Source: RPQJ01 sp963823535 (GTDB lineage: Bacteria > Pseudomonadota > Gammaproteobacteria > Steroidobacterales > Steroidobacteraceae). Taken from it: a DNA stretch of 64,000 nt. Positions within the stretch are counted from its first letter, which is position 1, and every line of letters begins with the position of its first letter. Positions 34,971 through 43,431 of this stretch are shown here, piece after piece. Location of the stretch: positions 1,054,001 to 1,118,000 of the forward strand of contig CAWGLZ010000006.1 in NCBI GenBank assembly GCA_963823535.1. Direction: 5' to 3'. The notes beneath the pieces are model-generated. The model searched no databases. It saw only the letters and a program-made list of their open reading frames with translations, and had not been told where the DNA came from. The position numbers were made by a program, and so were the translations under genes.

Positions 34971-37904
34971 ATGTCGGCGCAGGTGCGTCGGGCGCAGTCG
35001 TTCACGCTGGCCTTCACGGCCTTCGCAATGCTTTGCCCCGCATCGTCGCCTGCCAGTGAAGCGGCGCTCGAGGAGATCGAGGTCACCGGCTCGCGCATTG
35101 CACGCCGCGATTTCACGTCGGCCAGCCCGATCGTCTCGTTGCCCGCCGAGGCGTTCGCGGAATCGGGTTCGATCTCGATCGAGCGCACGCTCGCGCGGTT
35201 GCCGCAGTTCGTCCCCACCGCGACGTCCACGACCAACGATCCCTCCAATGACGGACAGGCGAACCTTTCGCTGCGCGGCATCGGCACCGCGCAGACGCTC
35301 GTGCTGGTCGACGGCAAGCGCCTCATGCCTGCCGACGGCCGCGGTTCCGTCGACCTCAACGTACTGCCGCCGACGCTGGTCGAGAGCGTCGAAGTGATGA
35401 CGGGCGGCGCATCGGCCGCGTATGGTTCCGACGCGATTGCGGGTGTCGTCAATTTCCGGCTGCGGGACGACGTCGACGGGGTCGAGTTCGACGGCTCCTG
35501 GTCGCAGAGCGACCGCGGCGACGCACAGGAGTACTCGGCGGGTGTCCTGGCCGGCACGTCGTTCGCCGGTGGTCGTGGCCAGGTCACGGCGTACGTCGGC
35601 TACGCAGAGCGCGAACAGGTCAACCAGGGTGACCGCCCCTACACGAAGTACCCCTATGTCTATTACCCGGACGAGACGGACGGCTACGGACCCGGGGGCG
35701 CGTTCCTCGCCGGTGGTTCGGGATTGCCCGAGGACGGCTACGCGGTGATCTTCTCGAACCCGGCCGTGTTCCAGCAGCTGTTCGCCTCGTACGGCTATCC
35801 GCCGGGGACGGCGCCTTATTATCCGGGCGTCGGCGTGAACGCGGACGGAACCGTTTTCACGTACGGGGACAACGAGACGCCTGGCAGCGTCGTCAATTAC
35901 CGCGGTGAGGTCGACCCGGCGTTCTACAACGACCGTCTTCTCACCTACAACACCGCGCCGCTCACCGCACTGCAGTTGCCGCTCGAGCGGACGTCCGTGC
36001 TGCTGCGGGGTCGATACGAGGCCGGCCCGACCGCCGAAGCCTACGTCCAGGCGATCTATGCCGATTACAGCACCACCCGCCAGCTGGCACCGGCGGACTC
36101 CGGCATCCTGCTCGTGCCGATGAGCAATCCCTACATTCCGCCGGACCTGCGCACGCTGGCCGGGTCGCGCGTGAACCCGGACGTTCCTTTCCGGTTCTTC
36201 GCGCGGCCGTCGGTGCTCGGCCCGCGCACGGCCCGCAATGATCGCGACATGCTGCAGGTGACGCTTGGCGTGCGGGGCGAGGCCTTCGCCGACTGGCGCT
36301 ATGACCTCTACGCACAGTCCGGCCGCAACGAGCGCACCGAGTGGCAGGACGGCATCACGCGGATCTCGAAGTACCAGGAACTGCTCGACGCCGCGGACGG
36401 TGGGCAGTCGGTCTGCGGCGGGCTCGATGTCTTCGGCCGTGACCGCATCTCGGCCGAGTGCGCGGCGTATGTGTCCACGTCGGCCGGGAACGTGGCTCGG
36501 GTCGACCAGGCCGTTGCCGAGGCGTCGTTGAGCGGGCCGTTGGTCGAGTTGCCGGCCGGTCCGCTCGGTGCCGCCGTCGGCGTGTTCTACAAGCGCGACG
36601 AGTTCGAGTACGTCCCCGATCCCGTGCTCGCCGCCATCGTGCCGGGCGTTCCGGGGGTGATCGGTCCACGGCCGGACGTCTCGGGCCTCGGCGCCGGTGC
36701 GGCACGCAGCGGCCACGAGTCGAACACCGACCTGTACGCCGAGGTGCGGGTACCGATCCTGCGCGACACCGAGGCCGGCCGCGCGCTGGAACTCGGTGGC
36801 GGATACCGCTTCTCGCGCTACGCGCAGGCGGGCCGGGCGGACTCCTACAAGCTCGAGCTGACGTTCCGGCAGGACGCCGCGCTCATGTGGCGCGCTTCGC
36901 TGCAGCACGCGGTGCGTGCGCCGAGCGTGGAGGAACTCTATTACCCGGAGATTGCGGACCAGTTCGTCGTGCCGAGGCCGGATCCCTGCAGCGTCTCGAG
37001 TCCGCAGCGCAACGGACCGGACAAGCAGCGGGTCGAGGCGCTGTGCGTTGCGCAGGGGTTGCCGGCATCGCTGCTGCCGACGTACAGCTACGATCTGCGG
37101 CGAGTCGATGGCGTGCGCGGCGGCAACCCGCGCCTGGAGCCGGAAAGCGGGGACACCGTGACCGCCGGGGTGGTGCTCGACTCGACGCTCGGGCACCGCG
37201 CGCTTGCGGACCTGCGCATCGCGATCGACTGGTATCGCATCGAGTTGATCGACGGCATCGGGCGCTGGGATACCGAGTCCTCGGTGGAGCGCTGCTTCGA
37301 TCCGGCGTACAACCGCAACTACGATCCTTCGTACGCCTACTGCACCTTCTTTACGCGCGTCGCGACCACCGGCGAGATGTATGCACTCGAGCTCGACCGC
37401 AACATCGGTGGCGTCGATACCTCCGGGCTCGACTTGCAGGTGGACTGGGGCATGGACGCCGGGCCCGGTCGGTTCGCGGTGGATGGATTCGTGACCTACG
37501 TGCTCGACTGGAATGCGACCGAGCCTGACGGCCGCGAAGTGGATTACGCCGGCACGATCGGCAATCGCGGCCTCGGCAGTTCGATCCCGCGCTGGCGCTC
37601 GGTCGTCGGCGTGCGCTACGACTGGCGCGGCTTGTCCGCGCACACGCGCTGGCAGCACATCGACGCCATGCGCGACTCCGGTTACCGGGATTTCCGGGTG
37701 CCTGCACGCGACTATTTCGATGCCGGCGTCACGGCGACGTTCGGCTCGGGCGCACTGGCCGGGTTGACCGCAATCGCCGGCGTCGAGAACCTGCTCGACG
37801 AGGACCCACCGTTGTTCCCGAGCTATCCGCAGGCGAACACCGATCCTTCGCAATATGATGTGCTCGGCCGTCGCTATTTCCTGACGCTGAGGTACCGCTT
37901 CTGA
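34971..37904 (+). CDS. TonB-dependent receptor
   Basis: 977 aa from ATG 34971, with a G-rich ribosome site 6 nt upstream and a signal peptide ending near ASSPASEA. The TonB-box/plug region is 'EEIEVTGSRIARRDF', then 'LSLRGIGTAQTLVLVDGKRL' and 'VEVMTGGASAAYGSDAIAGVVNF', typical plug motifs. The barrel ends in an aromatic 'RRYFLTLRYRF' with terminal Phe. The plug resembles the large receptors of Sphingomonas/Xanthomonas relatives used for glycans or other bulky ligands; the substrate is unknown. The next gene follows at once and encodes a secreted protein. Confidence 0.93.
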   Translation: MSAQVRRAQSFTLAFTAFAMLCPASSPASEAALEEIEVTGSRIARRDFTSASPIVSLPAEAFAESGSISIERTLARLPQFVPTATSTTNDPSNDGQANLSLRGIGTAQTLVLVDGKRLMPADGRGSVDLNVLPPTLVESVEVMTGGASAAYGSDAIAGVVNFRLRDDVDGVEFDGSWSQSDRGDAQEYSAGVLAGTSFAGGRGQVTAYVGYAEREQVNQGDRPYTKYPYVYYPDETDGYGPGGAFLAGGSGLPEDGYAVIFSNPAVFQQLFASYGYPPGTAPYYPGVGVNADGTVFTYGDNETPGSVVNYRGEVDPAFYNDRLLTYNTAPLTALQLPLERTSVLLRGRYEAGPTAEAYVQAIYADYSTTRQLAPADSGILLVPMSNPYIPPDLRTLAGSRVNPDVPFRFFARPSVLGPRTARNDRDMLQVTLGVRGEAFADWRYDLYAQSGRNERTEWQDGITRISKYQELLDAADGGQSVCGGLDVFGRDRISAECAAYVSTSAGNVARVDQAVAEASLSGPLVELPAGPLGAAVGVFYKRDEFEYVPDPVLAAIVPGVPGVIGPRPDVSGLGAGAARSGHESNTDLYAEVRVPILRDTEAGRALELGGGYRFSRYAQAGRADSYKLELTFRQDAALMWRASLQHAVRAPSVEELYYPEIADQFVVPRPDPCSVSSPQRNGPDKQRVEALCVAQGLPASLLPTYSYDLRRVDGVRGGNPRLEPESGDTVTAGVVLDSTLGHRALADLRIAIDWYRIELIDGIGRWDTESSVERCFDPAYNRNYDPSYAYCTFFTRVATTGEMYALELDRNIGGVDTSGLDLQVDWGMDAGPGRFAVDGFVTYVLDWNATEPDGREVDYAGTIGNRGLGSSIPRWRSVVGVRYDWRGLSAHTRWQHIDAMRDSGYRDFRVPARDYFDAGVTATFGSGALAGLTAIAGVENLLDEDPPLFPSYPQANTDPSQYDVLGRRYFLTLRYRF

Positions 37905-39244
37905 ACGCCATCGCGTCGCGCTCACTGGCGGTGGCCGTACTGGTGCTCGCGGTGTGCCGCGCTCAGGCCGCCGAACCCGCCGCCGGTGGGCAGCCTCTGA
38001 TCGTGCAAACACCGCAGCAACTCGTCGCGGCACTGCAGCCGGAAAATGCCGGGCGCCGCATCCGCATCCTGCGGGGTGACTACGACGTCGACCGTCCGCT
38101 CCTGGTGCCCGATGGCGCCACGCTCGAGGGCGAGGGCGTGATGGTGACCGGGCCCGACGGTCTGCCCGGCGGTTTCGAGCCGGGCACGGCAACCGCCTTG
38201 CGCGCAACAGGGGCCTTCGATGGCCCGCTGCTCACGCTCGGTCACCGCAGTGCGATCCGCGGGCTGCGCCTGCTCGACGTCGGCAACGCCGCGCCGCAAC
38301 CCGCGCTGCGCCGGGGCAACGTGGTCTACCTTGTCTCGCGCGCACCGCGGGACGTGATCTCGGCCTCGGTCGACGATTGCGAGATCGTCACCGACCAGGC
38401 GCCGGGATTCAGCGAGGTCGGGCCGCATGGTCACGGCCTGGTCATCCTGACATTGAACCCGAAGCTCGGCGCGCCCCCTGCGGCACATGCAGGGGCCCGG
38501 CTAGAGCTGGCAGTGCGTCGTTCGATCGTGCGCACCCGCGTCGGGGCTGCGGTGTTCGCCAACAACTTTGCGCCCGATGGCGAAATCCACCTGAGGCTCG
38601 AGGGCAATCGCTTCGAGGGATACCTGGTCGCGGCCGGCGGTACGACTCGTCCGGAGCAGGTTCACGACTCCCGTACCGTCATCGAGTCGCAAGCGAACGT
38701 TTATGGGCGCACGGGTTTCGATCGGTTCGGTTGGCACCTGCTGGGTGCGAGCAGCAGTCCGCACGTGCAGGATGCACCGGGCCAGGGCGGCGTCCGCAAC
38801 TCGCTCCGCATGATCTCGCGTGACGACCGCATCGAGGGCTTTCGCACGGGTATCCGGGCTGCAGCGGCGCGCCGCCTGGGCTTCACCAGCGAGTCGCTCA
38901 GCGACAACCGGCTCGAGATCGAACTGCGGGGAACACGCATCGTGACCGAGGGTGATGCGGCAGCCGACCTGGTGCTCAGGGCCACCGTGAGCGAGATCGA
39001 GCAGGAGAAAGCACCCATGGAACTCGCGGCCGGTGATCGGAACGTGCTGCGCCTGAAGATGGCGGGCGTGACGGGGAGCGGCCCGCGGCGGAACGTTTTC
39101 GCCGATGTTGTGGGCCCGCTCGAGCCGGCGCATTTCGGCACGGGCAACCAGCTGCAGGTCGTTGGCGACGCCAAGTCGTTTGGGCAGGCGAACCGGGCCA
39201 TCGAGCCGCCCCCCGGGCCGCAGCGGTTCGTCGGCGGGCCCTGA
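37901..39244 (+). CDS. Exported protein, probable right-handed beta-helix fold
   Basis: Either 437 aa from GTG 37931 or 447 aa from an unusual CTG 37901 that overlaps the receptor stop (CTGA). The CTG reading gives a better signal peptide (an Arg before the hydrophobic core, LAVAVLVLAVCRAQA); the GTG reading lacks a basic start. The rest has strand-turn repeats with Gly/Asn turns ('LLTLGHRSAIRGLRLLDVGN', 'LRLEGNRFEGYLVAAGG', 'SLSDNRLEIELRGTRIV'), as in pectate-lyase-like beta-helix proteins. No catalytic site is evident. It is presumably co-expressed with the TonB receptor. Confidence 0.65.
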   Translation: MNAIASRSLAVAVLVLAVCRAQAAEPAAGGQPLIVQTPQQLVAALQPENAGRRIRILRGDYDVDRPLLVPDGATLEGEGVMVTGPDGLPGGFEPGTATALRATGAFDGPLLTLGHRSAIRGLRLLDVGNAAPQPALRRGNVVYLVSRAPRDVISASVDDCEIVTDQAPGFSEVGPHGHGLVILTLNPKLGAPPAAHAGARLELAVRRSIVRTRVGAAVFANNFAPDGEIHLRLEGNRFEGYLVAAGGTTRPEQVHDSRTVIESQANVYGRTGFDRFGWHLLGASSSPHVQDAPGQGGVRNSLRMISRDDRIEGFRTGIRAAAARRLGFTSESLSDNRLEIELRGTRIVTEGDAAADLVLRATVSEIEQEKAPMELAAGDRNVLRLKMAGVTGSGPRRNVFADVVGPLEPAHFGTGNQLQVVGDAKSFGQANRAIEPPPGPQRFVGGP

Positions 39245-39259
39245 TCGCCAGTAATGGCG

Positions 39260-39293
39260 CCCAAGGCCCCGCCGTCCCTGGCAGGGCCCTGGG
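39260..39293. terminator. Hairpin between convergent genes
   Basis: CCCAAGGCCC and GGGCCCTGGG pair with one mismatch around a 14-base loop in the 56-bp gap between the beta-helix gene and the minus-strand secreted-protein gene. There is no T-run. A weak two-way terminator is the simplest reading. Confidence 0.4.
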
Positions 39294-39300
39294 CACCCGT

Positions 39301-39840
39301 TCAGTACATCCTCGCGCCGCTGGCGCGCGCGCAGCCTCCGCGGTAAGGCGCGAGACCGGGCGCGTCGCTCAGGTCGAATGTGGCAAAGAACCGCACGGGA
39401 CCCGTGCTGGTCCACTCGTCGTTCGTGTGCAGCTCCAGGGTCTGGTCGATGCGCTGCAGACCGGTCTGGTAGGGCGCGCTCGGCTCGACCAGGAACGCTT
39501 GCATCGCGAACTGGTAGGACGTCTGTCCGGTGCGTTCCCACCACCCCTGGCCGGGGGTGCGCTTGCCGGCCCCTAGATTTGGGTTCGAGGTCGCCTCGAC
39601 CAGCGTCCCGCCGCGACCGAAGGTCAGGTGCGACGTGACCGGCGTGGTGCCGGGCACGTACTCGCCGGCGCTCGGGCCGGAGCAGAAGACCGGTCGGATC
39701 TTCACTATCCAGGTGCCTTCGAGGGGTGCCGGTGCCGGCGAGCGGCCGTATCCCATGCCTGCCTGGGCCGCCCCGTCGGCCGAATGGCCCCCGAGCGCCA
39801 GCGTTCCGATCATCGCGAGCAGAATCTTTCTGTTGATCAT
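39301..39840 (-). CDS. Secreted hypothetical protein
   Basis: 179 aa from ATG 39840, with AGGAGG at 7 nt. The signal peptide is clear (MINRKILLAMIGTLALGG..., cleavage near DGAAQA). The mature part has 'LEGTWIVKIRPVFC', 'TFGRGGTLVEATSNPN', 'GWWERTGQTSYQF' and 'ATFDLSDAPG', suggesting a small beta-barrel (lipocalin-like) protein. Two Cys (about 49 and 171) could form a disulfide. I do not recognise a named family. No partner is evident. Confidence 0.75.
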   Translation of the reverse strand: MINRKILLAMIGTLALGGHSADGAAQAGMGYGRSPAPAPLEGTWIVKIRPVFCSGPSAGEYVPGTTPVTSHLTFGRGGTLVEATSNPNLGAGKRTPGQGWWERTGQTSYQFAMQAFLVEPSAPYQTGLQRIDQTLELHTNDEWTSTGPVRFFATFDLSDAPGLAPYRGGCARASGARMY

Positions 39841-40308
39841 GTCGTTGCCTCCTGGCGGACGGCGGAATTGCCGGCCTTGCGGGGGCACTCTCCGTTCTGG
39901 CGTCTCAAGCGTCTTGCAGTCGGCCTGAAGCGTTGTGAATGGATCTGAAATCGCGCCGTGGCCGGCGGGGATGCGTCGTCATCGCCGCCTGCTCCCGCCG
40001 CGCCCTCCCGGCCACCCGACGGCACTTTCGCGTCAGGCCGGACCATCCTTGGCCATGTTCGAGTCGCAATCTGCCCATGGGACTGCACTCACGCGTTCTT
40101 TCCCTTCGCCGTGAAGATTCTCTGACGGAACAAGCAGATAGGGGCGGGGGCGGGCTACCGCCCCGCGGCCCCGACCGTCAGGCATGGCCGGGCTATCCTG
40201 CATCCCCGGTCCCTTGATGACTTGCCTCCGGTCCCCGTCGCTGGTATAAAACGCGGCTCGTTTACGCGGGGACGGTCCATCGGCCGGGCCCGTCCTGAGG
40301 ATCCAGCC
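39841..40308. other. 468-bp intergenic region upstream of rpmB
   Basis: It holds the secreted-protein leader at its left end, a GC hairpin (GGGGCGG-N4-CCGCCCC, 40147-40164) and the rpmB promoter at the right. No small ORF with a good ribosome site, tRNA or known small RNA was recognised. Confidence 0.6.
40222..40250 (+). promoter_or_regulatory. rpmB-rpmG promoter
   Basis: TTGCCT (40222-40227) and TATAAA (40245-40250) are separated by 17 bp, a good sigma-70 arrangement. The start site would lie near 40257, giving a leader of about 50 nt before rpmB. Confidence 0.65.
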
Positions 40309-40545
40309 ATGTCGAAAGTCTGTCAGGTCACCGGCAAGCGTCCGATGAGCGGTAACACCGTCTCGCACGCCAACAACCGGAATCGCCGCCGCTTCCTGCC
40401 CAACCTGCACTCGCAGCGCTTCTGGCTCGAGTCCGAGAAGCGCTGGGTGACCCTCCGCGTGTCGGGCCACGGCATGCGGACGATCGACAAGAAGGGCGTC
40501 GAGGTCGTCGTGGCCGAACTGCGCGCCCAGGGCGTCAAGGTCTAA
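40309..40545 (+). CDS. rpmB: Ribosomal protein bL28
   Basis: 78 aa, exactly the usual length. 'MSKVCQVTGKRPMSGNTVSHANNRNRRRF' in outline and 'WVTLRVSGHGMRTIDKKGVE' match E. coli L28 almost position for position. A component of the large ribosomal subunit. rpmG follows after 14 bp, in the universal rpmB-rpmG order. Confidence 0.98.
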   Translation: MSKVCQVTGKRPMSGNTVSHANNRNRRRFLPNLHSQRFWLESEKRWVTLRVSGHGMRTIDKKGVEVVVAELRAQGVKV

Positions 40546-40559
40546 CCGGGAGCTGAGCC

Positions 40560-40715
40560 ATGCGCGACAAGATCAAGCTGCTTTCGACCGCCGGTACCGG
40601 TCACTTCTACACCACGACCAAGAACAAGCGTCTCCACCCGGAGAAGCTCGAGCTCAAGAAGTTCGATCCCAAGGTCCGCAAGCACGTGACCTACAAGGAA
40701 GCCAAGATCAAGTAA
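40560..40715 (+). CDS. rpmG: Ribosomal protein bL33 (zinc-free form)
   Basis: 51 aa: begins MRDKIKLLSTAGTGHFYTTT and ends KEAKIK. The positions that carry Cys pairs in the zinc-binding C+ form are replaced, so this is the C- form. Large-subunit protein near the E site. A terminator follows the stop by 25-50 bp. Confidence 0.98.
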   Translation: MRDKIKLLSTAGTGHFYTTTKNKRLHPEKLELKKFDPKVRKHVTYKEAKIK

Positions 40716-40738
40716 GGTCCGGCGTTTCCGACTCTTCC

Positions 40739-40768
40739 GAAGAACCCGCCGCTGGCGGGTTTTTCTTG
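40739..40768 (+). terminator. Rho-independent terminator after rpmG
   Basis: ACCCGCC-GCT-GGCGGGT stem with flanking A and T runs (AAGAA before, TTTTCTT after); a strong terminator for the rpmB-rpmG transcript. Confidence 0.9.
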
Positions 40769-40806
40769 TCCAGGATCCCCGGCCTCCCGGTCGCCGCCCA
40801 CCTCCC

Positions 40807-41622
40807 GTGCCAGAGCTCCCCGAAGTCGAAACCACCCGCCGCGGCATCCGCACGGCGCTGCACCGGCGCACGATCACCGGTTTCGTGCTGCGGGAGCGGC
40901 GGTTGCGCTGGCCCGTGGATCCGGCGCTCGAGCGGGAACTGCCGGGGCAGCGGGTCCTCGAGGTGCGGCGTCGCGCCAAGTACCTGCTGATCGACCTCGA
41001 CCGCGGCACGCTGCTCGCGCACCTCGGCATGTCGGGCAGCCTGCGCGTGCTCCCGCCCGACACGCCCCTGCTGCCGCACGACCACTACGACCTGCGGCTC
41101 GACTCCGGGCGCTGCCTGCGCTTCAACGATCCGCGCCGTTTCGGCAGCCTGATCTGGGTCTGCGGCGACCCGGCTGGCCACCCGTTGCTGGCCGGCCTCG
41201 GACCCGAGCCCCTCGAGCCCGGCTTTGACGTCGACTACCTCGCGGACCGGGCACGCGGCCGCCGCGTCGCGATCAAGCCGTTTCTGATGGACCAGCGGAT
41301 CGTGGTGGGTGTCGGCAACATCTATGCCTCGGAGGCCCTCTACCGTGCCGGCATCCATCCACGGCGCGCGGCCGGAAGGGTCAGCCGGGCGCGGCTGGGA
41401 CGGATCGTGGAAGCCGTCCAGGCCGTGCTCGGCGAGGCCATCCGGCAGGGCGGTACCACGCTCCGCGACTACGTGAGCGCGGAGGGCACGCCCGGGTACT
41501 TTCGCCAGAAGCTCTACGTGTACGAGCGCGCGGGTGAGCCCTGCCGTCGCTGCGGAGCCACGGTCCGCCAGATCGTCCAGGGACAGCGTTCCAGCTATTT
41601 CTGCCCGTCCTGCCAGACGTAA
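40807..41622 (+). CDS. mutM: Formamidopyrimidine-DNA glycosylase
   Basis: 271 aa from GTG 40807. The N-terminus PELPEVE supplies Pro2 (the Schiff-base nucleophile) and Glu3. 'RRRAKYLLIDL' has the DNA-contacting Lys, 'MDQRIVVGVGNIYASEALY' is the helix-two-turn-helix, and a four-Cys zinc finger (CRRC ... CPSC) ends the protein. It removes 8-oxoguanine and formamidopyrimidines. It keeps the E. coli neighbourhood with rpmG/rpmB. The terminator in front means it needs its own promoter. Confidence 0.97.
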   Translation: MPELPEVETTRRGIRTALHRRTITGFVLRERRLRWPVDPALERELPGQRVLEVRRRAKYLLIDLDRGTLLAHLGMSGSLRVLPPDTPLLPHDHYDLRLDSGRCLRFNDPRRFGSLIWVCGDPAGHPLLAGLGPEPLEPGFDVDYLADRARGRRVAIKPFLMDQRIVVGVGNIYASEALYRAGIHPRRAAGRVSRARLGRIVEAVQAVLGEAIRQGGTTLRDYVSAEGTPGYFRQKLYVYERAGEPCRRCGATVRQIVQGQRSSYFCPSCQT

Positions 41623-41707
41623 CGACTGGTTATGGGCTCAGACCAGCGCGCCGGATTGCGGCGTGTCCCTTTGCGGCCCGCGTGGCCGCCGCTCCATAAT
41701 CGGCGCC

Positions 41708-42964
41708 ATGAGTTCATCCTTGCCCAAGCGCGTGCTGCTCGGCGTCACGGGCGGCATTGCTGCGTACAAGAGCGCCGAGCTCGTGCGGCGCCTCCGCGAG
41801 CGCGGCGCCGAGGTCCAGGTCGTCATGACGGCCGGCGCGCGGCAGTTCGTGGCACCACTCACGTTCCAGGCCCTGTCGGGACGCCCGGTGCGCTCCGACC
41901 TGTGGGACGAAGCGGCCGAAGCGGCGATGGGACACATCGAACTTGCACGCTGGGCCGAGCGGATCGTGGTGGCGCCGGCGAGTGCGGATTTCCTCGCCCG
42001 CCTGGCGAACGGACTGGCCGACGACCTCCTCGCGACGCTCTGCCTTGCCAGCGACGCACCGCTGGCGGTGGCGCCCGCGATGAACCGGCTGATGTGGGCC
42101 AACGCGGCGACCCAGGCCAACGTGGCGACCCTGAGATCACGCGGCGTCGCGATCCTGGGCCCGGCGGAGGGCGACCAGGCCTGCGGCGAGACCGGCCCGG
42201 GCCGGATGCTCGAGCCGGGTGAGATCCTCGACGCACTGCTGCCGGTCGACGCGGCCACCGGCGCCCTGGCGGGCCGCAGGGTCGTGGTGACGGCCGGACC
42301 GACGCGCGAGCGCATCGACCCGGTCCGCTTCATCACCAACCGCAGCTCCGGCAAGATGGGCTTCGCGGTGGCCGAGGCGGCCCGCGCGGCGGGTGCGGAC
42401 GTGATCCTGGTGAGCGGCCCGGTCAACGTCGCGACGCCGCCGGGCGTGCAGCGCGTGAACGTCGAGACCGCCGAGCAGATGATGGACGCCGTGAGCGCGC
42501 AGTTGCCCGGCATGGACATCTTCATCGCCGCCGCGGCCGTGTCCGACTACCGGCCCGTGCAGGCCTCGGCGGAAAAAATCAAGAAGACCAGCGACTCGCT
42601 GATGCTGGCGCTGTCGCGGACCACGGACATCCTCGCCACCGTCGCGGCGGGGGCGTCGCGCCCGTTCGTCGTCGGATTCGCCGCCGAGACGCAGAACGTC
42701 GAGCGCAATGCGCTGGCCAAGCTCGAGGGCAAGCGCCTCGACATGATTGCCGCGAACCAGGTGGGCGACACGCTGGCCTTCGACTGCGACGACAACGCGC
42801 TCACGGTGTACTGGCCGGGCGGCAAGCGCGACCTGGGTCGTGCGACCAAGCGCAAGCTGGCGGCGGACCTCGTGGCGGTCATCGCCGAGCGCTTCGCGGT
42901 GCGCGGGCAGCCCGGAGCCGTCGAAATGGCCGGTCGTGGGCCGGGCAGCGCGGCGGCACGATGA
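41708..42964 (+). CDS. coaBC: Bifunctional phosphopantothenoylcysteine decarboxylase/synthetase
   Basis: 418 aa from ATG 41708. The CoaC part (about 1-190) has the flavin motif 'LLGVTGGIAAYKSAELVRRL', catalytic His in 'MGHIELARWAE', 'APAMN' and the flap Cys in 'EGDQACGETGPGRM'. The CoaB part has 'VVVTAGPTRERIDPVRFITNRSSGKMG' and 'AAAVSDYRP...KIKK'. Two steps of CoA synthesis. The stop overlaps the dut start by ATGA, the conserved dfp-dut pair. Confidence 0.97.
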   Translation: MSSSLPKRVLLGVTGGIAAYKSAELVRRLRERGAEVQVVMTAGARQFVAPLTFQALSGRPVRSDLWDEAAEAAMGHIELARWAERIVVAPASADFLARLANGLADDLLATLCLASDAPLAVAPAMNRLMWANAATQANVATLRSRGVAILGPAEGDQACGETGPGRMLEPGEILDALLPVDAATGALAGRRVVVTAGPTRERIDPVRFITNRSSGKMGFAVAEAARAAGADVILVSGPVNVATPPGVQRVNVETAEQMMDAVSAQLPGMDIFIAAAAVSDYRPVQASAEKIKKTSDSLMLALSRTTDILATVAAGASRPFVVGFAAETQNVERNALAKLEGKRLDMIAANQVGDTLAFDCDDNALTVYWPGGKRDLGRATKRKLAADLVAVIAERFAVRGQPGAVEMAGRGPGSAAAR

Positions 42965-43431
42965 GCCATCCGGCCAGGCCTTCGTTGCAGGTGCGCGTGC
43001 TCGATCCGCGCATCGGCCGGGAGTTCCCGCTGCCGCACTATGCGACGCCCGGGTCGGCGGGCCTCGACCTGCGGGCGTGCCTCGACGCGCCGCTCACGCT
43101 CGAACCCGGCCGGACCGAGCTGATCCCGACGGGCATCGCCATCCACCTGGACGACCCGGGGCTCGCCGCGGTGCTGTTGCCGCGTTCGGGACTGGGCCAC
43201 AAGCACGGCATCGTGCTCGGAAACCTCGTCGGGCTGATCGACTCCGACTACCAGGGCCAGGTGATGGTGTCGTGCTGGAACCGCGGCTCGACCGCCTTCA
43301 CCATCGCCCCCGGCGAGCGCATCGCACAGATGGTGGTCGTGCCCGTGGTGCAGGTGGAGTTCGAGGTCGTGGAGCAGTTCACCGAAACACACCGTGGCGC
43401 CGGCGGGTTCGGCAGTTCCGGGACTACTTGA
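42961..43431 (+). CDS. dut: dUTP diphosphatase
   Basis: 156 aa. All five motifs are visible, including 'ATPGSAGLDLRACLD' (motif 1, Asp), 'LLPRSGLGHKHGIVLGN' (motif 2), 'GLIDSDYQGQV' (motif 3), 'PGERIAQMVVVPV' (motif 4) and the glycine-rich C-terminal 'RGAGGFGSSGT' (motif 5). The trimeric enzyme makes dUMP and keeps uracil out of DNA. The usual next gene slmA is missing; instead an unrelated minus-strand gene overlaps the dut 3' end by 8 bp. Confidence 0.98.
   Translation: MSHPARPSLQVRVLDPRIGREFPLPHYATPGSAGLDLRACLDAPLTLEPGRTELIPTGIAIHLDDPGLAAVLLPRSGLGHKHGIVLGNLVGLIDSDYQGQVMVSCWNRGSTAFTIAPGERIAQMVVVPVVQVEFEVVEQFTETHRGAGGFGSSGTT

Noticed and set aside
34350..38207. Open minus-strand frame of 1285 codons over the TonB receptor and regulator genes
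   Set aside because: Arg/Ala/His-rich low-complexity translation with no family features; it is the antisense shadow of the receptor gene in GC-rich DNA.
39841..40308. Possible SRP RNA, tmRNA or RNase P RNA upstream of rpmB
   Set aside because: None of the conserved core sequences is present; only the promoter and a GC hairpin were seen.
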